Below are positions 39,087-48,680 of a stretch of 64,000 nt of DNA, in pieces; the stretch's first letter is position 1; each line of letters begins with the position of its first letter. Under the pieces are notes generated by a model. That model was given only the letters and a program-made list of their open reading frames with translations, made no database searches and was not told the DNA's origin. The translations under genes and the position numbers were made by a program. The DNA comes from Citricoccus sp. CH26A (GTDB taxonomy: Bacteria > Actinomycetota > Actinomycetes > Actinomycetales > Micrococcaceae): contig NZ_AFXQ01000011.1 in assembly GCF_000224415.1 (NCBI RefSeq), forward strand, positions 45,870-109,869, in the 5' to 3' direction.

Positions 39087-41225
39087 GTGACCGAAACCAC
39101 TGAACTGCCCACGGCATCCGAGGGCAATTCCCCCCAGGCCCCCACCGGTGGCGGCCTGGCCGGCCTCAAGCTCGCACAGTTGCAGGCCCTGGCCTCCCAG
39201 CTCGGCATCACCGGGGGCTCCCGGATGCGCAAGTCCGACCTCGTGGCCGCCATCTCCAGCCACCAGCGCGGCGGCGCCGTGGCCGACCGCAAGCCCGAGC
39301 ACAAGGATGCCGCCGACAAGGCCACCGCGGGCGACGGCGCCACGGGGACCGCCTCCGGCCGTAGCACCCGGGGCCGGGGTGCCGCCAAGCAGGCCGACGC
39401 TCCGTCCGTGACGGGCGCTGACGCCGCCGCGGCCGACACCTCCGCCCCCGCACAGCAGGAGGCCGGTCCGCAGTCCGCCGCCGAGAAGTCCGATGAGTCC
39501 GGCCAGGGCGCCGGCCGACCGGCCCGCCGTTCGCGCTCCCGCCGCGCCGAGTCCCCGGCCGGTACCTCGGCGGAGGCTCCGGCCGAGGCGGCTCCGGCCG
39601 CGGACGCCGACGGCGCAGCGGACCAGCAGCAGTCCGGCGGTTCCGGCCGCGGTGCCCGCCAGCAGGAGGCGCGCGAGGGCGGCCAGGACCAGCAGTCCGG
39701 CCGCGGCTCGCGCAACCGCTCCGAGAACCGTGACCAGCGCGGGGAGTCCCGGGACGGCGACCAGGACCAGCAGGCCGGTCGCGGCTCCCGCAACCAGGGC
39801 GAGGGCCGTGACGGTGGCCAGGACCAGCAGTCCGGCCGCGGCTCGCGGAACCGCTCCGAGAACCGTGACCAGCGCGGGGAGTCCCGGGACGGCGGCCAGG
39901 ACCAGCAGTCCGGCGGGGGACGCGGCCGCAACGACAACCGCAACGACCGCGACGACGATCCCAACAGCCGCCGCAATCGCCGCAACCGCAACCGCAACGA
40001 CCGCAACCGCAACCGTCGCGGGCGCAGCGGTCCGGAGGTGGACGACACCGAGGTGACCGAGGACGACGTGCTGCTGCCCGTCGCCGGCATCCTGGACGTG
40101 CTGGACAACTACGCCTTCGTGCGCACCTCCGGTTACCTGCCGGGGTCGAACGACGTCTACGTCTCGCTGTCCATGGTCAAGAAGTACGGGCTGCGCAAGG
40201 GTGACGCCGTCACCGGTGCCATCCGCGCGCCCCGCGACGGGGAGAGCCAGGGCAGCGGCGGCAGCAACCGCCAGAAGTTCAACGCCCTGGTGAAGCTGAC
40301 CTCGGTCAACGGCCAGCCCGCCGAGGACACCCCGAAGCGCGTCGAGTTCAACAAGCTGGTGCCCCTGTACCCGCAGGAGCGCCTGCGCCTGGAGACCGAC
40401 CCCAAGCTGATCGGCCCGCGTGTCATCGACCTCGTGGCCCCCATCGGCAAGGGCCAGCGTGGCCTGATCGTCTCGCCGCCCAAGGCCGGTAAGACGATGA
40501 TCCTGCAGTCGATCGCCAACGCCATCACCACCAACAACCCCGAGGTGCACCTGATGATGGTGCTGGTGGACGAGCGGCCCGAGGAAGTCACCGACATGCA
40601 GCGTTCGGTCAAGGGCGAGGTCATCGCCTCGACCTTCGACCGCCCGGCGGATGACCACACGACCGTGGCCGAGCTGGCGATCGAGCGGGCCAAGCGGCTG
40701 GTGGAGATGGGCCGCGACGTCGTCGTGCTGCTCGACTCCATGACCCGACTGGGCCGTGCCTACAACCTGGCCGCCCCCGCCTCCGGACGCATCCTCTCCG
40801 GTGGCGTGGACTCCTCGGCCCTGTACCCGCCGAAGCGCTTCTTCGGTGCCGCCCGCAACATCGAGAACGGCGGGTCGCTGACCATCCTGGCGACCGCCCT
40901 CGTGGAGACCGGGTCCAAGATGGACGAGGTCATCTTCGAGGAGTTCAAGGGCACCGGCAACATGGAGCTGCGCCTGTCCCGCCAGCTGGCGGACAAGCGG
41001 ATCTTCCCGGCCGTGGACGTCAACGCCTCCGGCACCCGCCGCGAGGAGAACCTGCTCTCCGGCGAGGAGATCAAGATCATGTGGAAGCTGCGCCGGGTGC
41101 TGTCCGGCCTGGACACGCAGCAGGCACTGGAGATCCTGACCAACAAGATCAAGGACACCCAGTCCAACGCCGAGTTCCTCATGCTGGTCTCGAAGACCAC
41201 GCTGGGGCCCAAGGGCGAGAAGTAG
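39087..41225 (+). CDS. rho: transcription termination factor Rho with Arg/Gly/Asp/Gln-rich insertion
   Basis: A 712-residue hexameric RNA-dependent ATPase that ends transcription. The N-terminal helical part (LAGLKLAQLQALASQLGITG) is followed by an inserted low-complexity domain from about 60 to 315, rich in Arg, Gly, Asp, Gln and Ser, ending in an Asn/Arg tract (RNRRNRNRNDRNRNRRGR). RNA-binding OB fold: VAGILDVLDNYAFVRTSGYL. Walker A is SPPKAGKTMI, Walker B VVVLLDSMTRLGRAYN, and the C-terminal end has VDVNASGTRREENLL. Insertions of this type are known from Micrococcus luteus Rho and other actinobacteria, where they help termination on structured RNA. GTG 39087 with GAGAAGGAA upstream. A hairpin follows the gene. 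Confidence 0.96.
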   Translation: MTETTELPTASEGNSPQAPTGGGLAGLKLAQLQALASQLGITGGSRMRKSDLVAAISSHQRGGAVADRKPEHKDAADKATAGDGATGTASGRSTRGRGAAKQADAPSVTGADAAAADTSAPAQQEAGPQSAAEKSDESGQGAGRPARRSRSRRAESPAGTSAEAPAEAAPAADADGAADQQQSGGSGRGARQQEAREGGQDQQSGRGSRNRSENRDQRGESRDGDQDQQAGRGSRNQGEGRDGGQDQQSGRGSRNRSENRDQRGESRDGGQDQQSGGGRGRNDNRNDRDDDPNSRRNRRNRNRNDRNRNRRGRSGPEVDDTEVTEDDVLLPVAGILDVLDNYAFVRTSGYLPGSNDVYVSLSMVKKYGLRKGDAVTGAIRAPRDGESQGSGGSNRQKFNALVKLTSVNGQPAEDTPKRVEFNKLVPLYPQERLRLETDPKLIGPRVIDLVAPIGKGQRGLIVSPPKAGKTMILQSIANAITTNNPEVHLMMVLVDERPEEVTDMQRSVKGEVIASTFDRPADDHTTVAELAIERAKRLVEMGRDVVVLLDSMTRLGRAYNLAAPASGRILSGGVDSSALYPPKRFFGAARNIENGGSLTILATALVETGSKMDEVIFEEFKGTGNMELRLSRQLADKRIFPAVDVNASGTRREENLLSGEEIKIMWKLRRVLSGLDTQQALEILTNKIKDTQSNAEFLMLVSKTTLGPKGEK
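39681..39894 (+). repeat. in-frame direct repeat inside the rho insertion
   Basis: A 79-nt segment at 39681-39759 recurs at 39816-39894 with one base changed (cgcaac to cggaac), an offset of 135 nt (45 codons). It encodes GQDQQSGRGSRNRSENRDQR and the next few residues. A partial third copy follows at 39895. The array probably expanded by slippage or unequal recombination and keeps the frame. Confidence 0.8.
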
Positions 41226-41236
41226 CACCGACGCCG

Positions 41237-41274
41237 GCCCCCGGCCCACCGCACGGACGCGGCGGGCCGGGGGC
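41237..41274 (+). terminator. hairpin after rho
   Basis: GCCCCCGGCCC and CCGC pair with GCGG and GGGCCGGGGGC (one A-C mismatch between the two helices) over a 6-nt loop, 11 nt after the rho stop. prfA starts 80 nt later. Confidence 0.65.
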
Positions 41275-41353
41275 TGAGTCGTTCCCACCGACCCCCACCA
41301 CCGATCCCCGCTGACGGCCACCGCCCGGGCGGCCACTGACTGAAGGAACCACC

Positions 41354-42460
41354 ATGTTCGAGTCCGTGCAGGAGCTGCTGGACGAGCACCGTGAACTCAC
41401 CGAGCGGCTCGCCGACCCGGCCGTCCACCAGGACCAGGCCCTGTCCCGCAGGCTCGGACGCCGGTACGCGGAGCTCAACGGGATCGTCTCCGCGCACCGG
41501 GCCTGGCGGCAGGCCGCCGAGGACCTGGCGGACGCGACGGAACTGGGACAGGACGACCCGGACTTCGCGGCCGAGGTGCCGGCCCTGCAGGATGCCGCGG
41601 ACCAGGCCGCGGAGCGACTGCGCCGGCTGCTCATCCCGCGCGACCCCTCGGACGCGCGCGACGCCATCCTGGAGATCAAGGGTGGTGAGGGCGGCGAGGA
41701 GGCCGCCCTGTTCGCCGCGGACCTGCTGCGCATGTACGTGCGCTTCGCCGAGTCCAAGGGCTGGAAGACGGAGATCCTCTCGTCCACCGAGTCCGACCTG
41801 GGCGGGTACAAGGACGTCCAGGTGGCCATTAAGGGTTCCTCCACCGACCCGGCGGAGGGGGTCTACGCCCACCTGAAGTTCGAGGGCGGGGTGCACCGCG
41901 TGCAGCGGGTGCCCGTGACCGAGTCGCAGGGCCGGATCCACACCTCGGCCGCCGGCGTGCTGGTGTTCCCGGAGGTCGATGAGCCGGAGGAGGTCCAGAT
42001 CGGCGCGAACGACCTGAAGATCGACGTGTTCCGGTCCTCGGGCCCCGGCGGCCAGTCCGTCAACACCACGGACTCCGCCGTGCGCATCACGCACCTGCCG
42101 ACCGGGATCGTGGTGTCCATGCAGAACGAGAAGTCCCAGATCCAGAACCGCGAGGCCGGCATGCGGGTGCTGCGCTCGAGGCTGCTGGCCCACCAGCAGG
42201 AGCAGCTCGACGCCGAGAACGCGGCCACGCGGGCCTCCCAGGTACGCACCATGGACCGGTCCGAGCGGATCCGCACCTACAACTACCCGGAGAACCGGAT
42301 CGCCGACCACCGGACCGGGTACAAGTCCTACAACCTGGACGCCGTCCTGGACGGGGATCTGGGCCCCGTCCTGCAATCCTGCATCGACCTGGACGAACAG
42401 CACCGGCTGGAGTCGCTGGGCCAGCACTCCGGGCGGGACCAGGCCGGCCGGGGGAGGTAG
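41354..42460 (+). CDS. prfA: peptide chain release factor 1
   Basis: A 368-residue class I release factor recognising UAA and UAG. The catalytic GGQ motif lies in [17 protein letters not shown]; the codon-recognition loop is in [13 protein letters not shown], with the RF1-type PxT (PVT). The N-terminal coiled coil covers roughly 1-100. ATG 41354 follows GAAGGAACC. It is 10 nt before prmC, whose product methylates the GGQ glutamine. Confidence 0.96.
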   Translation: MFESVQELLDEHRELTERLADPAVHQDQALSRRLGRRYAELNGIVSAHRAWRQAAEDLADATELGQDDPDFAAEVPALQDAADQAAERLRRLLIPRDPSDARDAILEIKGGEGGEEAALFAADLLRMYVRFAESKGWKTEILSSTESDLGGYKDVQVAIKGSSTDPAEGVYAHLKFEGGVHRVQRVPVTESQGRIHTSAAGVLVFPEVDEPEEVQIGANDLKIDVFRSSGPGGQSVNTTDSAVRITHLPTGIVVSMQNEKSQIQNREAGMRVLRSRLLAHQQEQLDAENAATRASQVRTMDRSERIRTYNYPENRIADHRTGYKSYNLDAVLDGDLGPVLQSCIDLDEQHRLESLGQHSGRDQAGRGR

Positions 42461-42470
42461 GGGAACGCCC

Positions 42471-43495
42471 ATGACAGACGCGATGACCACGCAGCGCACC
42501 ACCCCCTCACGGCCTCGCCCGACGCCGGTGACCACCGGTGGTGCCCCCGGTGCCCGGTCCGCGGGAGCACCGCAGGACCGGGGGCTGGATGTCCTGCTGC
42601 GCTCCGGGACCGAGCTGCTGGCCGCCGCCGGGGTGCCGTCCCCTCGCGCCGACGCCGAGCTCTTGGCCGCCCACGTCCTGGGCGCCTCGCGCGGTGAGGT
42701 GGCCGCGTGGGCGGTGTCCGGACGCGCCCTGACCGGGGTGCAGGCCGTGGACCTCCGCCGCCTGCTGATCTCCCGGTCCACGCGCACGCCGCTGCAGTAC
42801 CTGACCGGCACCGCCCCTTCCGGTCCGTGGACCTGCAGGTCGGCCCCGGGGTGTTCCTGCCCCGGCCGGAGACCGAGCTCGTGGCCGGACGGGCCATCGA
42901 GGCCCTCGCCGACGCCGTGCGGGTGCGCGGGGCGGGGACTGTCACCGGCGTGGACCTGTGCACCGGTTCCGGGGCGATCGCGGCCGCGCTGGCCGCGGAG
43001 GTCCCCGGGGCACAGTTGCACGCGGTCGAGGCCGACCCGGAGGCCGCCCGGTGGGCCGCCGCCAACCTCGGACCGCGCGGTGTCGACCTGCACCTGGGCG
43101 ACGCCGCCACCGCACTGTCCGCGCTCGACGGCCGCGTCGACGTCGTGGTGTCCAACCCGCCCTACGTCCCCGACGGACGCATCCCGGAGCAGGCAGAGGC
43201 GCGCCGCGACCCCGAGCTCGCGCTCTACGGCGGGGGAGCGGACGGCATGCGGATGCCGGCCGTGATCGCCGCGACGGCGGCCCGGCTGTTGCGTCCCGGC
43301 GGCGTGCTGGTCATGGAGCACGACGACACCCAGGAGGCCGCCATGGCCCGACTGCTCGCCCGCGACGGGCTGTTCACCGCGGTGCTCACCCACGACGACC
43401 TCAACGACCGGCCGCGGTTCACCGAGGCCGTCCGCACCGCCCGCCCGGTACAGGGGCGGGCCACCGGGGACGACGATGGGACAATGGCACCGTGA
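42471..43495 (+). pseudogene. prmC: protein-(glutamine-N5) methyltransferase PrmC, one frameshift as read
   Basis: PrmC methylates the GGQ glutamine of release factors, using S-adenosylmethionine. The first part reads LLAAAGVPSPRADAELLAAH and RTPLQYLTGTAP; it continues in the next frame as FRSVDLQVGPGVFLPRPETE, VDLCTGSGAIAAALAAEVPG (SAM-binding) and the catalytic VVSNPPYVPDG. The break is at 42814-42818 (GCCCCTTCC): one more C restores the expected APF. The span is one base short of a multiple of three, fitting this. The gene starts at ATG 42471 after the prfA stop and its stop overlaps the start of tsaC. Given its role next to prfA, sequencing error is more likely than loss. Confidence 0.9.
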
Positions 43496-44193
43496 GCGTG
43501 ATGATCGACTGCACCACTGAGCCCGGACTGGACGAGGGCATCGCGGCCGCGCGGCAGGCCCTGGGCCGGCAGCAGTGCGTCGTGCTGCCGACCGACACCG
43601 TCTACGGGATCGGCGCCGACGCCTTCTCGCCCCAGGCCGTGGCCGTCCTGCTGGCCGCCAAGGGCCGCGGTCGCTCGATGCCCCCGCCCGTGCTGATCGG
43701 GGCCCCCCAGGTCATGGACGGGCTGGCCGTGGAGATCCCCGAGGCCGCCCGGGAGCTGGCCGAGGCCTTCTGGCCCGGTGCCCTCACCCTGATCCTCACC
43801 GCGCAGCCGTCGCTGGCCTGGGACCTGGGGGAGACCCGGGGGACCGTGGCGCTGCGGGTTCCCGACGACCAGGTCGCCCGCGAGCTGCTCCAGGAGGTCG
43901 GTCCGATGGCCGTCTCCAGCGCCAACCGCACCGGCCTGCCGGCCGCGACGTCGGCCCGGGCCGCCGAGGAGATGCTCGGCGACTCCGTGGCCGTCTACCT
44001 CGACGACGGCGACCGCGACCTCTCCGCACCCTCGACCATCATCGACTGCACGGTCTCGCCGTTCCGGGTGGTCCGCCAGGGCGCCCTGGCCTTCTCCGAG
44101 CTCGTCGGCGTCGTCCCCGACCTGGTGGGACCGGAACCGGACGCCACCGGTGACGCGGTCCGGTCCGGTCCGGCGGCACCGGGCGGACGATGA
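43492..44193 (+). CDS. tsaC: L-threonylcarbamoyladenylate synthase (Sua5/YciO/TsaC family)
   Basis: A 233-residue YrdC-fold enzyme making threonylcarbamoyl-AMP for the t6A37 tRNA modification. The family core is CVVLPTDTVYGIGADAFS, followed by AKGRGRSMPPPVLIG and VGPMAVSSANRTGLPAATSA. It lacks the C-terminal Sua5 domain. It starts at GTG 43492, overlapping the prmC stop; in-frame starts at 43498 and 43501 are alternatives. Its stop overlaps wecA by 4 nt. Confidence 0.92.
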   Translation: MSVMIDCTTEPGLDEGIAAARQALGRQQCVVLPTDTVYGIGADAFSPQAVAVLLAAKGRGRSMPPPVLIGAPQVMDGLAVEIPEAARELAEAFWPGALTLILTAQPSLAWDLGETRGTVALRVPDDQVARELLQEVGPMAVSSANRTGLPAATSARAAEEMLGDSVAVYLDDGDRDLSAPSTIIDCTVSPFRVVRQGALAFSELVGVVPDLVGPEPDATGDAVRSGPAAPGGR

Positions 44194-45293
44194 GGGCCTA
44201 CCTCCTGCTGCTGGTCCTGTCCGCCCTCGTCAGCTTCGTCCTGACTCCCGCGGTCCGGGTCCTGGCACTGAAGGGACGGGTCTACACCCCCCGCCGCCAG
44301 CGGGACGTCCACCGCCGCCCGGTGCCGAAGCTCGGCGGGGTGGCCATGCTCGCCGGCGTCCTGGCCGGCCTCGGCATCGGGGCCATGGTCCCATTCCTGG
44401 ACGGGATCTTCACCGATCCCGACCCGGTGCGCGGAATCCTCCTGGCCCTCGCCGTGGTCCTGGTCATGGGGGTGGCCGATGACCTGTGGGACCTGCACTG
44501 GACGCTCAAGCTCACCGGCCAGGTCGGCGCCGCCGCACTGGTGGCCCTGCACGGCATCCGCGTCGAGGCCATGCCGGTGGGCTGGATCCCGGTGGGCAGC
44601 GAACCCGTCCAGATCGGGCTGACGATCTTCATCCTGGTGCTCACCATGAACGCCATCAACTTCGTGGACGGACTGGACGGGCTGGCCGCCGGCATCGCGG
44701 TGATCGGCGGATCGGCGTTCTTCATCTACTCGTACCTGCTGACCCGCACCATCAACCAGTTCGACTACTCCAACCTGGCCACCCTGCTGATGGCACTGCT
44801 CGTCGGCTGCTGCCTGGGGTTCCTGCCGCACAACTTCAACCCGGCCCGGATCTTCATGGGGGAGGTCGGGGCGATGCTCATCGGACTGCTCCTGGCCACG
44901 GCCGCGGTCGCCGTCACCGCCGACTTCGAGGCGATGGAGGGCTTCCGCTTCCGGAACGTGCCGGCGTACATGCCCATCCTGCTGCCGATCGCCGTGGTGG
45001 CCCTGCCACTGATCGACCTCTCGCTGGCCGTGGTTCGACGCACCGCCCGGGGCTCCAGCCCGTTCTCGGCCGACCGCGGCCACCTGCACCACAAGCTCGT
45101 GGACGGTGGCTACACGCACCGGCAGGCGGTCCTGCTGCTCTACCTGTGGGCCTTCCTCATCGCCTACGGGGTGGTGTCGCTGAACTTCCTCGACTGGCGC
45201 ATCGTGCTGCCGGTCCTGGCCGTGCTGCTGATCGGCGCCGGCTACCTGACCCTGCATCCCTGGGTCCGCCGTTCCAGAAGGGGGAGCCGATGA
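44190..45293 (+). CDS. wecA: undecaprenyl-phosphate sugar-1-phosphate transferase (WecA/MraY family)
   Basis: A 367-residue integral membrane enzyme with about 11 hydrophobic segments. It transfers a sugar-1-phosphate, usually GlcNAc-1-P, to the lipid carrier, priming envelope polymers. Conserved Asp motifs are VMGVADDLWDLHW and NFVDGLDGLAAGIAV, and the HIHH-like loop is DRGHLHHKLVDGGYTHRQ. In actinobacteria this gene lies just before the ATP synthase operon, as here. The start ATGA overlap with tsaC and stop overlap with the next gene (ATGAGG) show tight coupling. Confidence 0.9.
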   Translation: MRAYLLLLVLSALVSFVLTPAVRVLALKGRVYTPRRQRDVHRRPVPKLGGVAMLAGVLAGLGIGAMVPFLDGIFTDPDPVRGILLALAVVLVMGVADDLWDLHWTLKLTGQVGAAALVALHGIRVEAMPVGWIPVGSEPVQIGLTIFILVLTMNAINFVDGLDGLAAGIAVIGGSAFFIYSYLLTRTINQFDYSNLATLLMALLVGCCLGFLPHNFNPARIFMGEVGAMLIGLLLATAAVAVTADFEAMEGFRFRNVPAYMPILLPIAVVALPLIDLSLAVVRRTARGSSPFSADRGHLHHKLVDGGYTHRQAVLLLYLWAFLIAYGVVSLNFLDWRIVLPVLAVLLIGAGYLTLHPWVRRSRRGSR

Positions 45294-45739
45294 GGCCCGC
45301 ACCGAAGACCCGACGATCCACCGGTGCGGCCCGCGCGCCCCGCCAGAACACCCGCGGCTGGTGGGGGATCCTCACGGCCTGCCTGGCCGTGGGTCTCCTC
45401 ACGCTCGCCGTCGCCACCCTCATCGCCTGGCCGGTGGCCGGCGCCGGGGCCGCCGGGTCCCTGGGACTGGCCGGCGCCGCCGTCGTCGCCCTGTCCGCCG
45501 CGACCCTGGCGCTCACCGCCTGGTCCTGGAACCGCTGGCGTGACCAGGCCATCGTCATCGCCGTGTTCGGCTTCGTGGTCAAGCTCGTGCTGATGGCGGT
45601 GCTGCTCACGGCGGTGCCCGCCCCGGGGTGGCTCCAGCCCCTCCCCGCGGGCGTGGGCGCGCTCCTGGCGATCCTCGTCTGGCAGGCCACCGAGGTGGCC
45701 GTCTTCGCTCGCACCCGGCAGCAGATCTACGACGACTGA
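45290..45739 (+). CDS. AtpI-like membrane protein
   Basis: A 149-residue protein with four hydrophobic segments (LTACLAVGLLTLAVATLIAW, AGAAVVALSAATLALTAWSW, IAVFGFVVKLVLMAVLLTAV and AGVGALLAILVWQATEVAVF). Its position, size and topology match the AtpI/subunit I-like gene found between wecA and atpB in actinobacteria. AtpI is thought to aid assembly of the c-ring or to bring in Mg2+. The basic N-terminus (KTRRSTGAARAPRQ) faces the cytoplasm. The identity rests on context more than on sequence. Confidence 0.7.
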   Translation: MRPAPKTRRSTGAARAPRQNTRGWWGILTACLAVGLLTLAVATLIAWPVAGAGAAGSLGLAGAAVVALSAATLALTAWSWNRWRDQAIVIAVFGFVVKLVLMAVLLTAVPAPGWLQPLPAGVGALLAILVWQATEVAVFARTRQQIYDD

Positions 45740-45846
45740 GCGCCTCGACCGGCGCGACTTCGACACAACGTAGAAATAAATCGTCCTGGGGCCCGAAAAC
45801 CGCGCCGAAACGGCCGATCTGGTCATGAGCACCGTGCCCGGTTTGA

Positions 45847-45852
45847 TAGGCT
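45847..45852 (+). promoter_or_regulatory. promoter -10 box TAGGCT of the ATP synthase operon
   Basis: TGATAGGCT is an extended -10 in the 225-nt gap before atpB, giving a leader of about 105 nt. The gap also has an AT-rich patch (GTAGAAATAAATC, about 45770-45782) unlike its surroundings. Confidence 0.55.
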
Positions 45853-45964
45853 CATCAACGATCAATAACGACGGTCCGGGCCGAGCCGTGTCGCCGCCCG
45901 GGACCACGTGGAGGGAACGCCCACTGACCGCGTTCCGCTGACGGACACTGCAGAGAGGATCAGC

Positions 45965-46777
45965 GTGCTACCGATCGTGCTCGCCAGCTCCACCAACGAG
46001 GGTGGATTTGTTCCTCCCACGATCGACGACGCTCACCTCCCCGATCTGATCCCGTGGTTCGCCGAGTACGGCACCGGCTTCGGCAAGCAGATGGCCATGA
46101 TCATCCTGTCGGTCATCCTCATCGCCGCCTTCTTCATGCTGGCGATGCGCAAGGCGCAGCTCAAGCCCGGCAAGGTCCAGTGGCTGGCCGAGTCCGGTTA
46201 CGCGTTCGTGCGCAACGGCATCGGCCGGGACATCATCGGCGAGAAGGAGTTCAAGGCCTGGGTGCCGTTGCTGTTCGGCCTCTTCTTCTTCATCCTGCTG
46301 AACAACATCTTCGGCGCCATCCCGCTGCTGCAGCTGCCGAGCTTCTCGCACGCCGGTTCGGCCTACGCCATGGCGCTGATCGTCTACATCATCTGGATCG
46401 GCGTCGGCGTCCGCCGCAACGGGCCGCGTTACTTCAAGCTCGCCGTCGTCCCCAGCGGGGTGCCGGGCTGGATCCTGCCGCTGCTGGTGCCGCTGGAGAT
46501 CATCTCCAACTTCATCGTCCGCCCGCTGACCCACTCCCTGCGTCTGATGGCCACCATGCTCTCCGGGCACATGATCGTGATGCTGGCCGGCACCGGAGCG
46601 CAGTTCCTCATCATGGAGACCGGGAACCTCGCCCTGCAGGGCACCGGCGTGCTGGTGATCATCGGGTTCGTGGCCATGTACTTCCTGGAGCTGCTGATCA
46701 TGTTCCTGCAGGCCTTCGTCTTCACCCTGCTGACCGCGATCTACATCCAGGGCGCCCTCGCCGCCAACGAACACTGA
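45965..46777 (+). CDS. atpB: ATP synthase Fo subunit a
   Basis: A 270-residue membrane subunit that forms the proton half-channels next to the c-ring. The essential arginine lies in [14 protein letters not shown], and [17 protein letters not shown] is conserved. I start at GTG 45965 because GAGAGG lies 6 nt upstream; an in-frame ATG at 45908 gives an N-terminus unlike the family. It leads the order a-c-b-delta-alpha-gamma-beta-epsilon. Confidence 0.94.
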   Translation: MLPIVLASSTNEGGFVPPTIDDAHLPDLIPWFAEYGTGFGKQMAMIILSVILIAAFFMLAMRKAQLKPGKVQWLAESGYAFVRNGIGRDIIGEKEFKAWVPLLFGLFFFILLNNIFGAIPLLQLPSFSHAGSAYAMALIVYIIWIGVGVRRNGPRYFKLAVVPSGVPGWILPLLVPLEIISNFIVRPLTHSLRLMATMLSGHMIVMLAGTGAQFLIMETGNLALQGTGVLVIIGFVAMYFLELLIMFLQAFVFTLLTAIYIQGALAANEH

Positions 46778-46862
46778 CCTTCCGGCCCCGCGCCCAGCCC
46801 GCAGTAGACGGGACGGAGCGGGAACGGGGTGACGGACGCCGTCCGGCACCACCTGACTTCCC

Positions 46863-46884
46863 GGTACCGGCAATCGCCGGAACC
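46863..46884 (+). other. hairpin between atpB and atpE
   Basis: GGT-A-CCGGC pairs with GCCGG-A-ACC around AATC. It sits in the 158-nt gap before atpE. Such gaps often hold processing or translation-enhancing elements, because the c subunit is needed in many copies; that role is inferred. Confidence 0.35.
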
Positions 46885-46935
46885 ACGCCGGGGATTCCCT
46901 CACAACCTGCCGCCTGGCATCTTGAAAGGAACACC

Positions 46936-47145
46936 ATGGAAATCACCGGTAACCTGAACCTCATCGGCTACGGCCTGGCCGCCATCGGCTCCGCGATCGG
47001 CGTGGGCCTGATCTTCGCCGCCTACATCAACGGCGTCGCCCGCCAGCCGGAGGCCCAGCGCATCCTGCAGCCGATCGCCCTGCTCGGCTTCGCCCTGGCC
47101 GAGGCCCTCGCCATCCTGGGCCTGGTCTTCGCCTTCGTCCTCTAA
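46936..47145 (+). CDS. atpE: ATP synthase Fo subunit c
   Basis: A 69-residue hairpin protein of the rotor ring. The two helices flank the polar loop RQPE (36-39). The proton-binding carboxylate is Glu56 in [11 protein letters not shown], and GSAIGVG (18-24) is the glycine packing motif of helix 1. No Na+-binding pattern is seen, so proton-driven. ATG 46936 follows GAAAGGAACACC. Confidence 0.96.
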   Translation: MEITGNLNLIGYGLAAIGSAIGVGLIFAAYINGVARQPEAQRILQPIALLGFALAEALAILGLVFAFVL

Positions 47146-47214
47146 TTCCTGTCCATCCTCGGCCGGCAGTCCGGCCACCCATGACAGGAAATATCACCAA
47201 AGGATGGTTGAACC

Positions 47215-47790
47215 ATGATCAGGTCTGAAACGATCCTCGCGGCAGCCGAGGGGGCGAATCCTCTCGTCCCCAACTGGTGGGAGGTGCTGGTCACCGCCGT
47301 CGGCTTCGCCGTGCTGATGTTCCTCGTGATCAAGTACATCGCACCGGCCCTGGAGAAGGCTTACCAGGATCGGTACGCCGCGATCGAAGGCGGCCTCGAG
47401 AAGGCCGAGAAGGCCCAGGCCGAGGCCAACGCCCTCAAGGCGAACTACGAGCAGCAGCAGCAGGAGGGGTACGCCGAGGCCAACCGCATCCGCGAGGAGG
47501 CGCGCGCCGAGGGTGCCCAGATCCTGGCCGACGCCCGCGAGAAGGCCTCCGCCGAGGCGGCCCGCATCGTCGAGCAGGCCCACACGCAGATCGCCGCCGA
47601 GCGCCTGCAGGCCGAGTCCTCGCTGCGCAACGACGTCGGCGCCCTGGCCACCACCCTGGCCGGTCGCATCGTGGGTGAGTCCCTCGAGGACGATGCCCGC
47701 TCGCAGCGCGTCGTGGACCGGTTCCTCGCGGACCTCGAGCGCAGCGAGACCGTGGGCCAGGCCTCCACCAGCGCAGGTGCTGCTGAGTAA
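47215..47790 (+). CDS. atpF: ATP synthase Fo subunit b
   Basis: A 191-residue peripheral-stalk subunit. One membrane helix (LVTAVGFAVLMFLVIKYIAP, about residues 23-42) is followed by a long charged coiled coil rich in Ala, Glu, Lys and Gln. ATG 47215; stop overlaps the atpH start (TAATG). Confidence 0.94.
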   Translation: MIRSETILAAAEGANPLVPNWWEVLVTAVGFAVLMFLVIKYIAPALEKAYQDRYAAIEGGLEKAEKAQAEANALKANYEQQQQEGYAEANRIREEARAEGAQILADAREKASAEAARIVEQAHTQIAAERLQAESSLRNDVGALATTLAGRIVGESLEDDARSQRVVDRFLADLERSETVGQASTSAGAAE

Positions 47791-48599
47791 TGGCCGGTGC
47801 ATCTTCCGACTCACTGACGGCCGCCCGCCGGGACCTGGACTCCGTCCTGACCTCCGGTGGACTCCCGCTGGCCGGCGAACTGTTCTCGGCACTCGGGACG
47901 GTCGACTCCAGCGCGCCCCTGCGCCGGGCCCTGACCGATCCCTCGTGGACGACCGAGCGTCGCGTCGGCGTGGTCCGGTCCCTGTTCGGCGGCAAGCTCT
48001 CCGAGGCGGGCTTCACCGTCTTGGCCGACCTCGCCGGCCGCCGGTGGTCCCAGGACCGGGACTTCGGTGATGCGCTCGAGCAGCTGGCCACCACCGCGGT
48101 GGCCGGGTCAGCCGAACGCGAGGGCCTGGGCGGACTGGAACGGCTCTCGGACGAGCTGTTGTCCTTCAACCGTGCGGTCGGGGAATCCCATGATCTCCAG
48201 CGTGCACTGACGGATCCGCAGGCCCCCGCCGCAGCCCGGGGCACCCTGGCCGAGCGACTGATGGGAGGCGCCTCCCCGGAGGCGCGCCTGCTGGTGCGCC
48301 AGGCCGTGGAGAACCCGCGCGGCAGCAAGCCGGTCGACCTGGTCCGGGACTTCGTGGACGCCGTGGCCCAGCGCCAGCGGACGTGGATCGCCGAGGTCAC
48401 GGTCGCCCGTCCGCTCGGGCCCGGGCAGCAGGAACGCCTGGCCTCCGGGCTCAAGCGCCTCTTCGGCCGCGACCTGAAGCTGGACGTGGCCGTCGATCCG
48501 GAACTGGTCGGTGGCATCCGGGTCCAGGTGGGCGACGACGTCGTCGACTCCTCCCTCCAGACCCGGCTCCTCGACCTCCAGCGGAAACTGGCCGGCTGA
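47790..48599 (+). CDS. atpH: ATP synthase F1 subunit delta
   Basis: A 269-residue stalk subunit linking b to the top of F1. At 269 residues it is longer than the roughly 180 of Escherichia coli and matches the actinobacterial long delta. The C-terminal part has LDVAVDPELVGGIRVQVGDD, a family signature. It is not the mycobacterial b-delta fusion, since atpF is separate. Starts at ATG 47790. Confidence 0.92.
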   Translation: MAGASSDSLTAARRDLDSVLTSGGLPLAGELFSALGTVDSSAPLRRALTDPSWTTERRVGVVRSLFGGKLSEAGFTVLADLAGRRWSQDRDFGDALEQLATTAVAGSAEREGLGGLERLSDELLSFNRAVGESHDLQRALTDPQAPAAARGTLAERLMGGASPEARLLVRQAVENPRGSKPVDLVRDFVDAVAQRQRTWIAEVTVARPLGPGQQERLASGLKRLFGRDLKLDVAVDPELVGGIRVQVGDDVVDSSLQTRLLDLQRKLAG

Positions 48600-48680
48600 G
48601 GCCGGTCCGACGAATCCACCCAGACACCTTCGGTCATCGTCATCTCGATGATCACCAACGTTAGAGAGCAGGGAACGCAG

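Noticed and set aside
39681..39960. Possible CRISPR-like or intergenic repeat array
   Set aside because: The repeats are in frame inside the rho coding sequence and encode its low-complexity insertion.
42471..43495. Two overlapping separate genes in the prmC region
   Set aside because: The two frames are the N- and C-terminal parts of one PrmC; one added base joins them.
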